Of a stretch of DNA of 64,000 bases, positions 22,277 through 61,547 are shown one piece after another. The notes below the pieces were generated by a model, which worked only from the letters and a program-made list of their open reading frames with translations, did no database searches and was not told where the DNA came from. The stretch is from positions 120,773-184,772 of the forward strand of contig JAHBMJ010001217.1 of NCBI GenBank assembly GCA_018398765.1, written 5' to 3'. The position numbers and the translations under genes were made by a program. This DNA comes from Chromera velia (lineage: Eukaryota > Sar > Chromeraceae). Positions within the stretch are counted from its first letter, which is position 1, and every line of letters starts with the position of its first letter.

Positions 22277-23208
22277 TTACTGCTGAAATGACTGGTATGG
22301 GAAGTTTCGGTGCTGCTGGGGGAGGAGACGGTTATTGGACTTTGGGCACCTGTTCGCCCGGTGGCCCTGTTGGTGGCAGTTGAAACATCTGTCTTCTCTG
22401 ATGTGCCTCTGCACCTGCTCGTGCGACAGCGCGTATAAGCGCGACAATCTATCTATTTCCATCGGTGCAGGCCCATCCGTGTTACGCTGTTGCACCGCAT
22501 GCCCGCCCCCATCGGCGTGCTTGCCTCGGATTAATTGGTTTTCCTCGTCTGCCACTGTCATGACGGCCTCAAGTCCCGTGACTCCCCGAGACGAATGTCA
22601 GTTGGCAATCCCCTGAGGTAGTCGTGCAGTAGGTCGGCTTCTGTGACATCCTCAATCTGCATAGCCTTCTCTATGAAGTCATCGGTCTACTTCTGTACTG
22701 TCTTGTTCCCACATTTCATCGCTCAGACTTCCTCTCGCAAACGTGTCTGAGCATTTGGGTCTTTAAACTTCTTCCCAATCCTCTCTTTGAAATTCTCCCA
22801 CCCCTGGAACGGCGTTCGGAGGTTTTCGAGCTCGTACCACCTCTGCAGGGGACAGGATAGGTACTGACATGCTGCTTCGCATTTCTCGGCTTCCGATGCT
22901 TACGACAAGTGAAGCCATCTCTCGGTCGTACAGAGCCAATCTGGGAGTTGTTTGCGGCTGCCTGTGTACGTGAACGGCTCTTTGGGTTTCAAATTTGACT
23001 TCACGGCCGCTGGAGGGCTGTTCCCCGCAGTGCCTTGTTGTGCTGTCACGACTGTCTGCTGGTGGTTGATCAGCTCTTGATGCAGCTGTTGATTCTGTTG
23101 GGGTAACTGCCCGTTTTGGACCTGCAGTGCCTGGATCTCAGCTTGCTGCTGCTGTTGAGTTTGAATGAGCTGCTGGATGAGCTCAGGAGTGATAGTAGAC
23201 GGGTCCAT
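22277..23208 (-). pseudogene. E1 gag with CCHC zinc knuckle, several stops
   Basis: The start (MDPSTITPELIQQLIQTQQQ) is a Gln-rich coiled-coil-like N-terminus. Capsid-like sequence continues beyond an in-frame stop at 22900, then meets further stops and a frameshift. The nucleocapsid knuckle CFNCHQQGHRANRC (C-x2-C-x4-H-x4-C) is intact near 22350-22395. Stops such as TAA, TAG and TGA stand where CAA, CAG and CGA would give sense, so C-to-T decay is the likely cause. Confidence 0.8.
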
Positions 23209-23272
23209 CCTGCCCGCACTTCAAACAACGGTTGAGAGGCAGAGCGGGGTCTCCCTGAGGTGGAGGACCGGG

Positions 23273-23287
23273 GCTCTGCTGCTACCA
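23273..23287 (-). promoter_or_regulatory. E1 primer-binding site
   Basis: Reading on the minus strand, tggtagcagcagagc begins directly after the 5' LTR. It shares TGGTAGCAG with the site of E2, so both may use the same or a related tRNA. Confidence 0.75.
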
Positions 23288-23607
23288 CGTCAGATTTCCT
23301 CCTAGACTAAGAACGTAGTCTAGTTGGAGACTTATCGTACCTTACCTCCTTAAGTCTGTCAGTCAGAGTTCACTTCCAAGGACTCCATTCAAGCGATACA
23401 GATGGACAAAGACTGTACGGCATGCTTCTATTTATTTCTGTATTGCAAGTCTATTATTTCTTTCTCTGTATTGTCAGTCTGTCACTTAATTCTCTTAGTA
23501 CACTTAATTAATGCCGGCCGGGCTTAGTATTGCGAAGTTAGTTTCCCAGTCCCAGTTCTAGCAAGTTTGGCGGGTGATCAAGTCGCCGTACAAGCCACAA
23601 CGTAACG
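23288..23607 (-). repeat. E1 5' LTR
   Basis: 320 bp, the upstream LTR in the direction of transcription. It matches 17876-18195 with about 2% difference and is followed by CTGAC (23608-23612). Confidence 0.93.
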
Positions 23608-23612
23608 CTGAC

Positions 23613-25450
23613 AGCCTAGAACACAACTTCTTTTTGTTTCTACTATGTATAATTTTTAGTTTTTAATTATGTGTTTTTGCTAGCGTTTTTGTAATGTTTT
23701 ATATATTTTTTTTCATGCTTTTTGTATAACAGCTAGGTTTGTTTTTTAAAAGAATAGTAACCTCTAAAATAGCGTGAAATATATTTTTAAAAAGGTCGAG
23801 TTCATGAATCATGATGTTACATATAATAGTGTAGCGGCGGCTAAACGGGTCGTTGATTCAGGGTAAGATTTTATGTATTATACCTAGTGTATTACAGATG
23901 TAGACACTTCAATTAAGAACTAGATCAAGAAATTAGAGCCAATCAATCGGTTTGTCGTTCAGGACGAGAAAAAAATAATGTTCTTCTTCTTTGAAATTGT
24001 TTTCGCGTCGAATCACCCAGCTTTATTGCTCCACTTATTGATGCATCCTTACTGTTGACCCCCTTTGCATTGCCAAGGACGCCTCTCTTTCTTCTACTCT
24101 ATGGGCATGCTGGACGGAAGAGAAGAATCGAGCACGGTTCCGCAGTCCGGATTTCAACACGGCTTTCGTATTAAATATATGCACGGGCCAACGCAGGGTC
24201 GGTCTGATGGTAGCAAGAAAGAAGGAAAGAGACATTCTGTCTCGATCCCTGTCAAAACGCCAGACTGATGAAGCCAAGCTAGTGTGAGGAAGAAACCCTC
24301 ATACAAGCCACTGCAGAGGCACACACTTATCAAAGAGAGCAACATTGTATGCAAGACCTCTACTCGCCTCTACTGGGAGAAGGGGGGTTAAATTTAAGGG
24401 AGAAGTACATCTGCCCTACAACGAAAGGGGCGCACATGCAGACAGACGACCTGGAAATGGGTCCTGAGAGACATACAAAAGCAAATGGCATACTTCCTCA
24501 AGTACTTAGACACAGATAGAAACTGCCGCCAATAAGAACAAACTTCAACAAAGTGCTGCCGACAGGCAGCCATTCAGGCAGACAAGCAAGAAGATACACA
24601 AGAAGTCGGGCAATCCTGCAACCAGGCAGTCAAGACAGACAATGAAGTTCAGTCAAGACATCTGGACCCGCCGCTGTCTCATCGGCGACTCGGAGGTGCA
24701 TTACCAAGCATGGAGCTCTTGCCAGTACGCTGCTTCATTAGAGAAACCGACTGACTTGTCCGTTTTGTTGAGCTTCAGACTCTTTGAAATTCAGATCGCT
24801 CCTCGCTCTGAAGCAGACTTTCATGTCGGCTCAAAGAATCGACTTGGTTTGACTGACCTTCATATATATGATGCGCCATCAAGGAAGTTTTCTTTCGGCA
24901 TGCAGAGTTGGTATACAATGACAATACATATGATGACACACTTTATTCGAAAAAGAAGGAGCCTTGGTTTGAGATCGGCAGAGGGTCAAGGGACCGCCGA
25001 AAGTAGCCGAAAGTCACTTTTTTGTTTTCTTTCAATGGAGAAGTTTTTACCTCGCAAATTTTCGGTCATGCATGCAGAGCTATATATAGGGCTTGCAAGA
25101 CCTTACGCGGAAGCCTGCGGGTCAGGTCCGGCGGCGTCGCGGCCCGCGGCCGGCCGCGGGCCGGGCCGGGGCGCGTCCGCGCGCGATCGAAGGCGCGCGC
25201 GTACGTTTCAACGCCGCCGTGTACGTTTCAAATTCGGGGCCGCCGACCTCCACAAACCTCCGTATCTCCCTGAGTTCTTTGCATTACCTTTGCTAGAAAC
25301 CACCGTCAACTTCCTGCCTGACAAGGCTTGCTGCTGGGAGCCTGGGACAGCATCAGCGCATCAGTCTCCGGAGGTCGGGCGTTCCTTTGACATACGTTAA
25401 ATCACTGCCGTCTCTGACACCGAAAAGTCCTTTCGTCAAGTCTGTGCGAA
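23613..25450. other. Intergenic region upstream of the ankyrin gene
   Basis: 23613-24000 is AT-rich. 24000-25130 is mixed, with an open plus frame from an ATG at 24642 to 25400 that I do not accept as a gene: no domain, shifting composition and a passage through a GC-rich palindromic block. TATATATAGG at 25081 is 370 bp before the ankyrin start codon and could be a TATA-like element, but the distance is long unless there is a sizeable 5' UTR. Confidence 0.55.
25140..25163. repeat. Perfect 24-bp GC palindrome in a CpG-rich block
   Basis: The core gcccgcggccggccgcgggc is self-complementary, and the palindrome extends to 24 bp. It sits in a very GC-rich block (about 25125-25205) that also holds ggcgcgcgcgtacg. 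A GTACGTTTCAA motif is repeated at 25200 and 25220. Confidence 0.85.
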
Positions 25451-27225
25451 ATGGAGGCACTGCCAGAATCATTTTTGTGTGTTCTTCGGGACATTGCGAG
25501 TTTTGAAGAGGCCGTCACTCGGATGGTAGCCTCGGTTCAAGAAAAGCGAACGCTGCTCACGAATGCAGCCTGCCGCAGTCTCGGTATTAGTCCACCTTCT
25601 GACTTTTCCCTTCCCGAGACTCTGCTTCAGAGCGAGCCCCCCCCTCCACACCCGAGGGTTGCTGCTGCCCTCATGGGTCTTGGTGAGGTTGCGGAAACAA
25701 CTCTCAAGACTCTGAAGAGAGAAGCTCACGCGAAGCTTGATCAGATTCTCAGTCATTATTACAATATTGACTTGTCTCCTCTCTTTGCTTACAAATAGGC
25801 AATGTTATCCGCTCGTTTCAGGCAGTAGAAGCTGAGACACTCTGCCAGGCTGTCAGCACCTGCGCAGGAGGGGGAGGGGCGGACGACCTTGCCCTGCTCT
25901 TGCGGGTAGGTGCGGAGGTGGAGGGTTTGCATGAAGGGAAGACCGCACTTATGACAGCAGTCCACGCTGGTTGCCAACCAGCTGTAGACATTCTGGTAGA
26001 AGAGGGTGTGGATTTGGAGACGAAGGGTGAGGAAGAGAGTTTCGAGGGCTTCACCGCCCTTCACCGCGCATGTTACGAGAGTCGCCCAGACTTTGTTCGG
26101 TTTCTTGTTTCAAAGGGGGCAGGTGTGAATGCGGAAGATAAACTAGGGCGAACGCCCCTCACCTATGCAGCATACGAAGGCCCTCCGGAGGTTTTTGAGC
26201 ACCTCCTCTCGAAGGGAGCTGACCTCGAGAAGAGTGTCGATAATGGTGGGGTGACGGCACTCCATGTAGCTGCCGCAGGGAACCAGAAGGAAATTGCAGA
26301 GATGATTCTCGACCGTGGCATGATAGACGTCGATGTCACGTCGTTCGCGTTGCATAACGTAGAAACTCCTCTTCATTTCACCGCGCACTGTGACGAAAGC
26401 TGTTCCGTGGTTCGAGACAGTGATGCTGTCGCTGAGCTTCTCATTTCTCGCGGAGCGGACGTGAATGCGAGGGACTTGGATGACAGAACCCTTCTTCACA
26501 AAGCAGCGTCTTACGGTTGCGTGAAAGTTTTGCAGCTTGCTTTGGATCGGGGTGCAGAAATCGATGCGGTGGATGATGTTGGGGAGACGCCGCTCATGTG
26601 CACCGGTCACATGATCGGCCGTCGTGTGTTCGACAGCGATGCCTGTGCAAAAGTTCTCCTCGACCGAGGTGCCGACGTAAATGCGACGGATGCAGGCATG
26701 CAGACCGTTGTTCACAAGGCAGCCACTAATGATTGTGTGAAGGTTTTGCAGCTTGCTCTTGATCGGGGTGCAAACGTTGAAGCAAGGGACGATAGAGAGA
26801 GAACACCCTTGCATTGCGTTCTCCGTTCCGAAACATTCAGAGTGATGGTGGGCAACGATGCCGCTGCACGCCTTCTCCTCGCTCGCGGAGCAGACGTGAA
26901 TGCGAGGATCACCGGCGAGCAGACCATTCTTCATGTGGCTGCCGAGTGGGGTCGGGTCAATATTTTGCAGGTTGCCCTCGATCACGGTGCAGACGTGAAT
27001 GCGAGCGATAGGCATGGAGAAAATGCTCTGCACATGCTGGTCTGGCCCAGCGACAAACGCACGCCGGAAGGGACAATGCAGGCAGCCCAGATGCTTGTCA
27101 CCCATGGCATCAACGTCCAGGCAGAAAATGACAATGAGCGGACCCCGCTTCAAATGGCCGAAGTAGCAGAGAAAAGTTTTCCAGGCCTACCAATCCTGGA
27201 ATTTCTTAGGAGTTTAGAGGCATGA
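25451..27225 (+). CDS. Ankyrin-repeat protein
   Basis: Two exons, 25451-25682 and 25826-27225, give 543 residues plus stop. The intron (gtgagg...gcag, 143 nt) is chosen because both sites are good and the phase fits; another acceptor 4 nt upstream is possible with a different donor. The first 75 residues are a novel helical N-terminus. The rest is a run of about 12 ankyrin repeats, with TALH/TPLH turns and GADVNA loops (for example SRGADVNARDLDDRT). Several repeats are longer than 33 residues because of inserts such as HCDESCSVVRDSD. No other domain is seen, so a binding scaffold is the likely role; the partner is unknown. Pairs of repeats (VKVLQLALDRGA) are very alike, suggesting recent internal duplication. 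Confidence 0.85.
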
Positions 27226-27339
27226 GTACCATCAGAAGGCCTGTAATCATCAGTGTAATGATACAGTGTAATATCTGTCTAGTAATCTGTACGTAGACAA
27301 TAGATACTTATTTACATTGCAATTTTATAAAAGTAAAAA

Positions 27340-27345
27340 AATAAA
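27340..27345 (+). promoter_or_regulatory. Candidate polyadenylation signal AATAAA
   Basis: AATAAA lies 115 nt after the ankyrin stop codon in AT-rich DNA. Candidate only. Confidence 0.4.
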
Positions 27346-27490
27346 GCACAGATGTTTCTATGAATTTAAAGCATTCAATTCATAATGATTTCGTACAGTA
27401 AGTATTAATATCTCTAGTAATATCTACGTACTGATCCTATAGTCTAGCCTATAATACTAAGGATTACCACTTATCTAGCCGTAATTACTA

Positions 27491-27665
27491 TTGATTGATT
27501 GATTGATATGTTCCGCCCTAGGGCCTTCCCGCTATGTTTATTTGTCGTCAGAGCTAGCAGGGTGGGGCGTTCCCCAGCCTAAGCTGAGGTATCAGACCCC
27601 GCCCTCGGGGCCCGCCAGAGTCTGTTGCCTTGGCCGCTGCTGCATGATTGTTCGTTGTTTACTAT
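27491..27665 (-). mobile_element. Retroposon-like fragment with a (TCAA)n tail
   Basis: On the minus strand a GC-rich body of about 150 bp ends with aaggccctagggcggaacat and then a TCAA repeat. The same 3' end recurs at 27951-27991. A shared 3' end plus a microsatellite tail is typical of LINE or SINE insertions. The family is unknown. Confidence 0.45.
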
Positions 27666-27950
27666 GATATTATAGACTTCCGTGCTCTAGTTTTATTTTC
27701 CGACATGTTTTTTTTTTCTTTTTGTTAAACAGGAGTAACAGCGGAAAGTCTTAAAGAAGAGCAGATTTCCCTTTTGATGCTTAGCTATAGATTGACAGGC
27801 AACACTCATACAGAAAGTTAAATTAATCTAAGGTGGAATTAGATGGAATAAGCATAATACAAAACCATAATCATTTAAGTAAAAATCAGTGTTTATGATT
27901 TATCATTTATTTGTTTGTATCTAGGTTTGTATTGATAAATGATATAAACT

Positions 27951-27991
27951 TATTGATTGATTGATTGATTTGTGTTAAACCCTAGGGCCTT
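27951..27991 (-). mobile_element. Second retroposon 3' end with a (TCAA)n tail, severely truncated
   Basis: aaggccctagggtttaacac followed by a TCAA repeat on the minus strand matches the 3' end of the copy at 27491-27665. Little or no body precedes it, as expected for a 5'-truncated insertion. Confidence 0.4.
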
Positions 27992-28466
27992 AGTAAAATT
28001 TTAAACTCCCATATGTATGGTCCAATTATTATTATGGATACAATATATATGAAAACGAAAAAAAAAATTAAAGGTACACTTCCGAAACATTTTTTTCCTA
28101 TAAATTTGACTCGATTATTTGAGTATACATTCGGTTGTAAGTTTCAAGTTTTTACAAGTTTCAAGTTCTTGACCACATTAAATCATGAATGATTCATGAC
28201 TTTTATACTTGCACTGCCATTTAATTTATTAATCAACTCTGAGTCGATCTTGAGACGAATTGAATTCTTTGACGATGATTTGGTTGTGGGGAGCGGGAGG
28301 TGCTGCGGCACGCCATGGAACGCTCCGGATTTCGGAGGGGAATGTTGCAACCAGCGTGTCAAAATGTGAACACTCCAGAGACACAGTCTTTTGAAGCTCA
28401 GGCTTCACGCCAAAATCAGTCTAGAACGAGGTTGAATCCACGTTGGTGTTATGTGCTTCAATGAAA

Positions 28467-56316
<27,850 letters not shown>

Positions 56317-58772
56317 TTTCTCTGTCTCTGTCCGTATAGAGTTACTCAAACAACACCTGCAGTCGCATGACTTCTTTCTCACTCTGCTGCCTTTTCAAAC
56401 GCTCTCTAACTGCTGAACAAAGAATAACGGCGCGTTTCGCGAATCTGGTCTTTCGATTGCAAGCGTGTACTGCCTGTCCCCAGTTTGCACCCTGCCACTC
56501 TCGTGTGCACATGTCTCGTTAGTCCATGTTACACAACCGGAGTTGGAGTTTAATAGTGCGCATGCAACACAACTTTGTGTATGAATATACGCGCGCGTTG
56601 TTTCGTCAAGCTATAGTTCTGAATGCATGAAAGGAAAAGCGGAGTGCCGCTGCGTTCTGGCGTAACTGGAGAGCGAGCTGTCGCACGGGGGCCGCGGAAA
56701 TTATATTAATAATAATAACGTCCGTGGCCAGCACGATGGTTGCCACCCCAAACGAAAAAATATCACACCTCTTGACGGACCTCTTGATGTATCTTAACGG
56801 TGCGAGTCAACACCTGGCAGTGGACCGAGGGGAAACCCGGAACATACTGGAATATTAATCGAAATCTTAACTAATGATCCTAATTAATCTTTATCCTCGG
56901 AAATAAACAACCGAGTGACCCGAGTCTAATAAGAAAACAGAAAACAAACATGCAAAAGAATAGAACATCAACTGTCTGTCTACTAACTGATAGACTTAAT
57001 TAACGTTTGGTCTAGCATGTAGCCGATTGATGAAGATAGATTAAGATCAACTTTATATGAGATTATCTAAACTCCTCTGAAGCTATGCAAATTTTGAGTT
57101 GTTAACCGAAACAAAAAAAATATTTGTTGATGTTTCTAGCGATGTTTTAATTAGTCTTCCATAACTACCATATCACTTTGTTTGAAATTTTCTTCTCTTT
57201 AAAGTTTTGAATATAGTTTTGAATTTTCAAGAAAGTTTAACAAAACATTTGAAAATGATTTTTATTGCAAGCAAATACAAACAAAAAAAGAATCACTCAA
57301 AAAAACCGCTTTTAATAGCTTTTAAAAGTTAAAACATATCCTAGAACACACCAGGAAAGTCAACACATGTTCTAGCAGACGTTTTCTTTTTCCAACATCT
57401 CCTTTTCGCACGTTTTCCCTCGCTTTGCTCTCGTGTTGACCTCCTGTGCTAGCTCCTGTGTCTTGCCAACGCCAAGAAAGGACTGATTGCCCGAGTCTGC
57501 CCTTAACAAGGGCTCAAGAGGAAAATGTAGGGAAAGGAGGATGAAGAGAACCGATGAAGCGAGAAGACCTGCAGGGGCTTCAGCTCACTTGATCGAGGGG
57601 CAGCCGAAGAATGAACGCCTGCGCATGCTGCGCGGATGCCAGAAGGGACACTCTCAACGCAGTTGCCGGAGCCAATGATGGGCTCTTGAGGCGGAAGGGA
57701 TGCACGGAGCTCAGGATGGCCAGGGGAAAGGAATTACGGGGAGGGGCTCTGGGTCATTCAGAGCAGCGCCTCATTTCTTCTTCTTCATCGTCATTCCTTT
57801 CCGTTTCTCTCTGTCAGTCAAGATGGGGACGGAGAGCGAGGAAAGAAGGAGGAGGCAAAGACAGGAGAGCCTTCAAAGTCCCAAAGGGGATCGATGGGAT
57901 CTTCTTTCCCCGGCCATTCTCCAAGACTCTCTTCTCTCTCCTTCATGCTGTCCGTTCTTCTCTTCTTTCTTCGTTCTACACTGCCCTTTTTTCCAATACC
58001 CCTTGAAAGACAAATGGATGAAGGAGAGAAATGGGGCAGGCAATCTGCAGGGAGGGAGCCCCGTCTCCGTTCGATCTCCTCAAATCCCTCGCGGGAGGAC
58101 TGACGACTACGAGAGAGGTACAGAAAAAGTCAACCGGCACGCCAGTCGACTGCGTGGAAGGAACCTGACTCCTCTTCGCTTCTCTTTTCTACAAGAAAAA
58201 TTTGGGAAAGAAGGAGAACCAGAAGGCAGCCAGAAAATTCCACATACAAGTTCGAAGAGAAACTGGAATGGACCAGACGTGCTAGCTGCCTTCAGGGTGA
58301 GACAGTGGAATCAATCCTGTTGAGGTCGTGTCCTCCTAGCTGCCTTCTTCCTCCCTCCCTCTCTGTTTCAGCCGAACTCCCGATTCCCGGCCCTTTCAAC
58401 CGAGCGCCCCGTTCTCTTTCTTCCTTTTCTTCTCTCCATTTATTTCACCTCCGTCAATTGAAAGCCCCGCAGCGACTGACTGAGCCACTGAAGCATGCCT
58501 TCCTTTCATCAGCCGCCTGGAGACTCACTCAGCCTGGCGGGCTTTGGGGTTTCGTTCATATCTGCCAGCCTGCCAGCCAGCTAGGCAGCCAGGCAGATAT
58601 GCAGAGTTGCAGGCAGATATGGGAGTAAACGGCCGTAGCATCAGGTGGAGATGCGCTTTGGGATTCGTTCTTTATCCCTTTCTCTCAATCTCCCTCCCTG
58701 TTTTTCAGTTCGGGCCATTTCTTCTCTCCTCTCTTGGCTCTAAGTCAGACTGAGCGAGTTCCAGAGTCAGCC
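56317..58772. other. Spacer between giant gene and PPR gene; no convincing gene
   Basis: Both neighbours are on the minus strand, so this holds the promoter side of the giant gene and the 3' side of the PPR gene. 56650-57480 is AT-rich and featureless. 57480-58330 has open plus frames (from ATGs at 57487 and 57700) of shifting, low-complexity composition with no domain and no convincing splice support. 58330-58772 is CT-rich and may be the PPR 3' UTR. Confidence 0.55.
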
Positions 58773-60628
58773 TCAGCCGGTCTCCTCTGCCTCTGTTCCA
58801 TCCACCCCCGAATGCCTCGAATCTGCATCCTCGTGATCCATCTCCCTGTTCTGCTCCCGCGAGAGGAACCACTCTGTGTGGCTGTTCGGAGCGATCTTGT
58901 AAGCTGACATGCTCTCCAACACCATTTGAATCGCACGCTCGCGCTCCTCTTCATTTCCATCAGGCACTTTCGCTTTTTTGAAGGCAAAGAGGAAGGCGTT
59001 GAAAAACTTGACACCAACGTCCGGATCGGGCATCGCCTTCTTCTCTGCCTCCTCCCATACCGCCCTCACGTACTCCATGCTGCACACGTATATGGAGGCA
59101 GGCAAGATGATCCAAGTTCTTCTCCCTCCCGGCCCTTCAATATCATATCATGTGAGTCTAAGGTTCTACAAAAAACGGGAACTTAAGAAACATTTCATTT
59201 GGAAAGATGGAACAGTTTGAGAAGTGAGCGGAAGGTAAGTTAAACGGACTGACGTTGGCGGTTCGCGAACTCTCGCCAGCAGCATCGCCATCCATCGGTA
59301 AGTGCCCCAAGAGGGCTGAACCCCAAAATCTCTCATCAAAGTCAAAGCCTGCATACAAGCATGCACGCGCGCAAATTCACATTCACATTTGATGCGGATA
59401 TGAAGGGAATGGACCTTCTGAGAACTTCTCTTTTCCTGGTTGCCGGCAACACAGCAGGCAAAGCAGGCAACAATGGAATGTGACACATAGACAAATCAAT
59501 CGTCCCATTTCTGCGATCATGCGCCTCCACATTCCTTGCATCTCAGCAACCGGACAGACAGGGCCGAAGATGAATGAAAGAACGAAAGGCGCCTCCAACC
59601 TGATTAACTGCATGCCTGCCTTGACTCCATGAGCGAGTGCCCGTCTATTTGGGAGCTGACGTGGCTTGGCTGACTACTCTCGGTGGGTGCATGCTAGTCC
59701 CTTGTCTGTCTGCCTCCCTGATGCACTCACTGACCTCCTCTGCACGTTCTCTTGCCCTGTGTCGCTGCCCCGTGGCCGCCTTTGCAGCGTTTGCGCACGC
59801 CATCATGTAGGCGTTGAAGGGAGCCTCGGACAAGGAGATCCCTTGGAATCCCACCTCGCGAAGAAGTTTGAAGCCCTGAAGGGAGGATAGCAAACCTTGC
59901 AGTGAAAAGAAAACGAGATACATGCACACAGAAAAGCGACTGAATTCTTTGATCACTACCCCAGTGATCGTCTCTAAATTCCCTTCCGACACGACGAACT
60001 TTTTCATGTTTGCCCATGCACGGGCATCTGGATTGAGTAGTCAGTCAGTGTTGCTTGAAGAAGCAAGTTATTCAAGGTTCCTTCCAACCAACCGACCTCA
60101 TTCAGTCTGGATCTGTATTGTGACATCGCTATAGCAGAAATGACTGTCGCATACGTGGCGTCGTCAGCTTCGACTCCTCGATTTTTCATCTTCCTCAGGA
60201 GCCTCACACAGGTGCCCCCAGGACTACGGGTACGCACGCCCCGCCTCAACGGATTCTTCAGACACTTCTGGTCTACCTCCTGTCTTACGTTCTGCATCAA
60301 CTGCACGCGCGCGCGCGCGCGCACACACACACACACACACAGAGTGACTCGCCGATTGACAAGCCTTCAGTAGACAAGAACGTCAGTCGGACAGCTTTGG
60401 GTGGGCACAACGGAACACAGACCTGAGAGACTGTGTCATTGCTTGCAGAGACAACAACACCCACACGCCGTGCGAACTTCACGGGCAGGCAGGCAGACAA
60501 ACAGAGAGACACACAGGCAGGCAGGCAGGCAGGCAGGCAGACAGACCAACGACGACCACTGGCAATTCAACTGCAGCTGCTCCCCTTTCCCCGTTGCCGT
60601 CTCGAAGAGCAGACCTCCCAACGGGACA

Positions 60629-60671
<43 letters not shown>

Positions 60672-61490
60672 ACACTTCTTTCTGTCTCTCCAAAATAAGC
60701 GTGAACAGTTGCTCGACGACAGCGAACTCGGAACCGCGAATCCTCTGTCGACGAAAGAAAGCCACAGGAAAGGGAGACGACATCTTCAGGAGGATAGAGC
60801 CGATTCAGGGACGATCAGAATGGAAAGACAGAGAAAGTGAGAGAAAGTATTGCTTCAACGGGAACGGCCACTCGCTCATTAGCTCACTCACCCACTTGGT
60901 CCCCCCGTCGCTGCCTCTCTTACTCACCTTATTCCAGTACAGAGTGTCCGCAGGTTTTCCTGTTTCCAAAGCAATAGCGTCTGCCCGTTGGCAGGCGATC
61001 TCTGCCTCATCCTCCTCCAAGATGGCCGCCGCCCCCCATGGAGCCGTCCTCCCGTCCGCCTTCTCTTTCGCTTTTTGCTCGGCCACCTTTCTCTGCACTC
61101 GTATCGAAATGGCTTGCTCCGGCTTGCTGTAGCCCAGCTCAACCTGACGTTTTGTGGCACCAAGCGGGGGGTGCTCCTTCGTTGAAGCGAGTGGGTTTTT
61201 CTGGAGATTCTTCCACACGTCCGAAATCACCGCCTCCTGATCTTCCCATCCTTTACCAGGGGGCGTCGAATTCTTTCTCTCGAGCTTTGCTCTCCCTACA
61301 ATCTTTGTCTTGTACTTCTCGGTATGAAGGTTTGGTTTCACTGCGCCAGCATCCATCTCGGCCAAGACGTCCTGCAACTTTGAGAGGAGGTTGCCACTGC
61401 CGCATCCGTGAGGAACTCTGCACGCACGCACACACGCACGCACACACACGCACACACACACACACACACACACTCACACACACACACACA

Positions 61491-61547
<57 letters not shown>

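Larger units (their letters stand above)
17876..23607 (-). mobile_element. Ty3/gypsy LTR retrotransposon with integrase chromodomain (element E1), complete but decayed
   Basis: 5,732 bp on the minus strand. LTRs of exactly 320 bp (17876-18195 and 23288-23607) differ at about 7 positions by eye. The target-site duplication is CTGAC (17871-17875 and 23608-23612). The order on the minus strand is 5' LTR, primer-binding site, gag with a CCHC knuckle, protease, reverse transcriptase, RNase H, integrase, chromodomain, purine tract, 3' LTR. This gene order and the terminal chromodomain define a chromovirus-type Ty3/gypsy element. Several in-frame stops and frameshifts make it non-functional as it stands, although the LTRs suggest a fairly recent insertion. 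Confidence 0.93.
27226..28466. other. AT-rich spacer between convergent genes
   Basis: The ankyrin gene (+) and the giant gene (-) end towards each other across this spacer. It is AT-rich, apart from a GC-richer block at about 27510-27660 that belongs to a retroposon-like repeat. No gene seen. Confidence 0.75.

Noticed and set aside
24642-25400. 252-codon plus-strand frame upstream of the ankyrin gene
   Set aside because: No domain, shifting composition, and it passes through the GC palindrome block. It is more likely 5' flanking DNA.
57487-58323. Plus-strand frames in the spacer before the PPR gene
   Set aside because: Low-complexity, no domain, no consistent splice sites, and opposite in strand to both neighbours.
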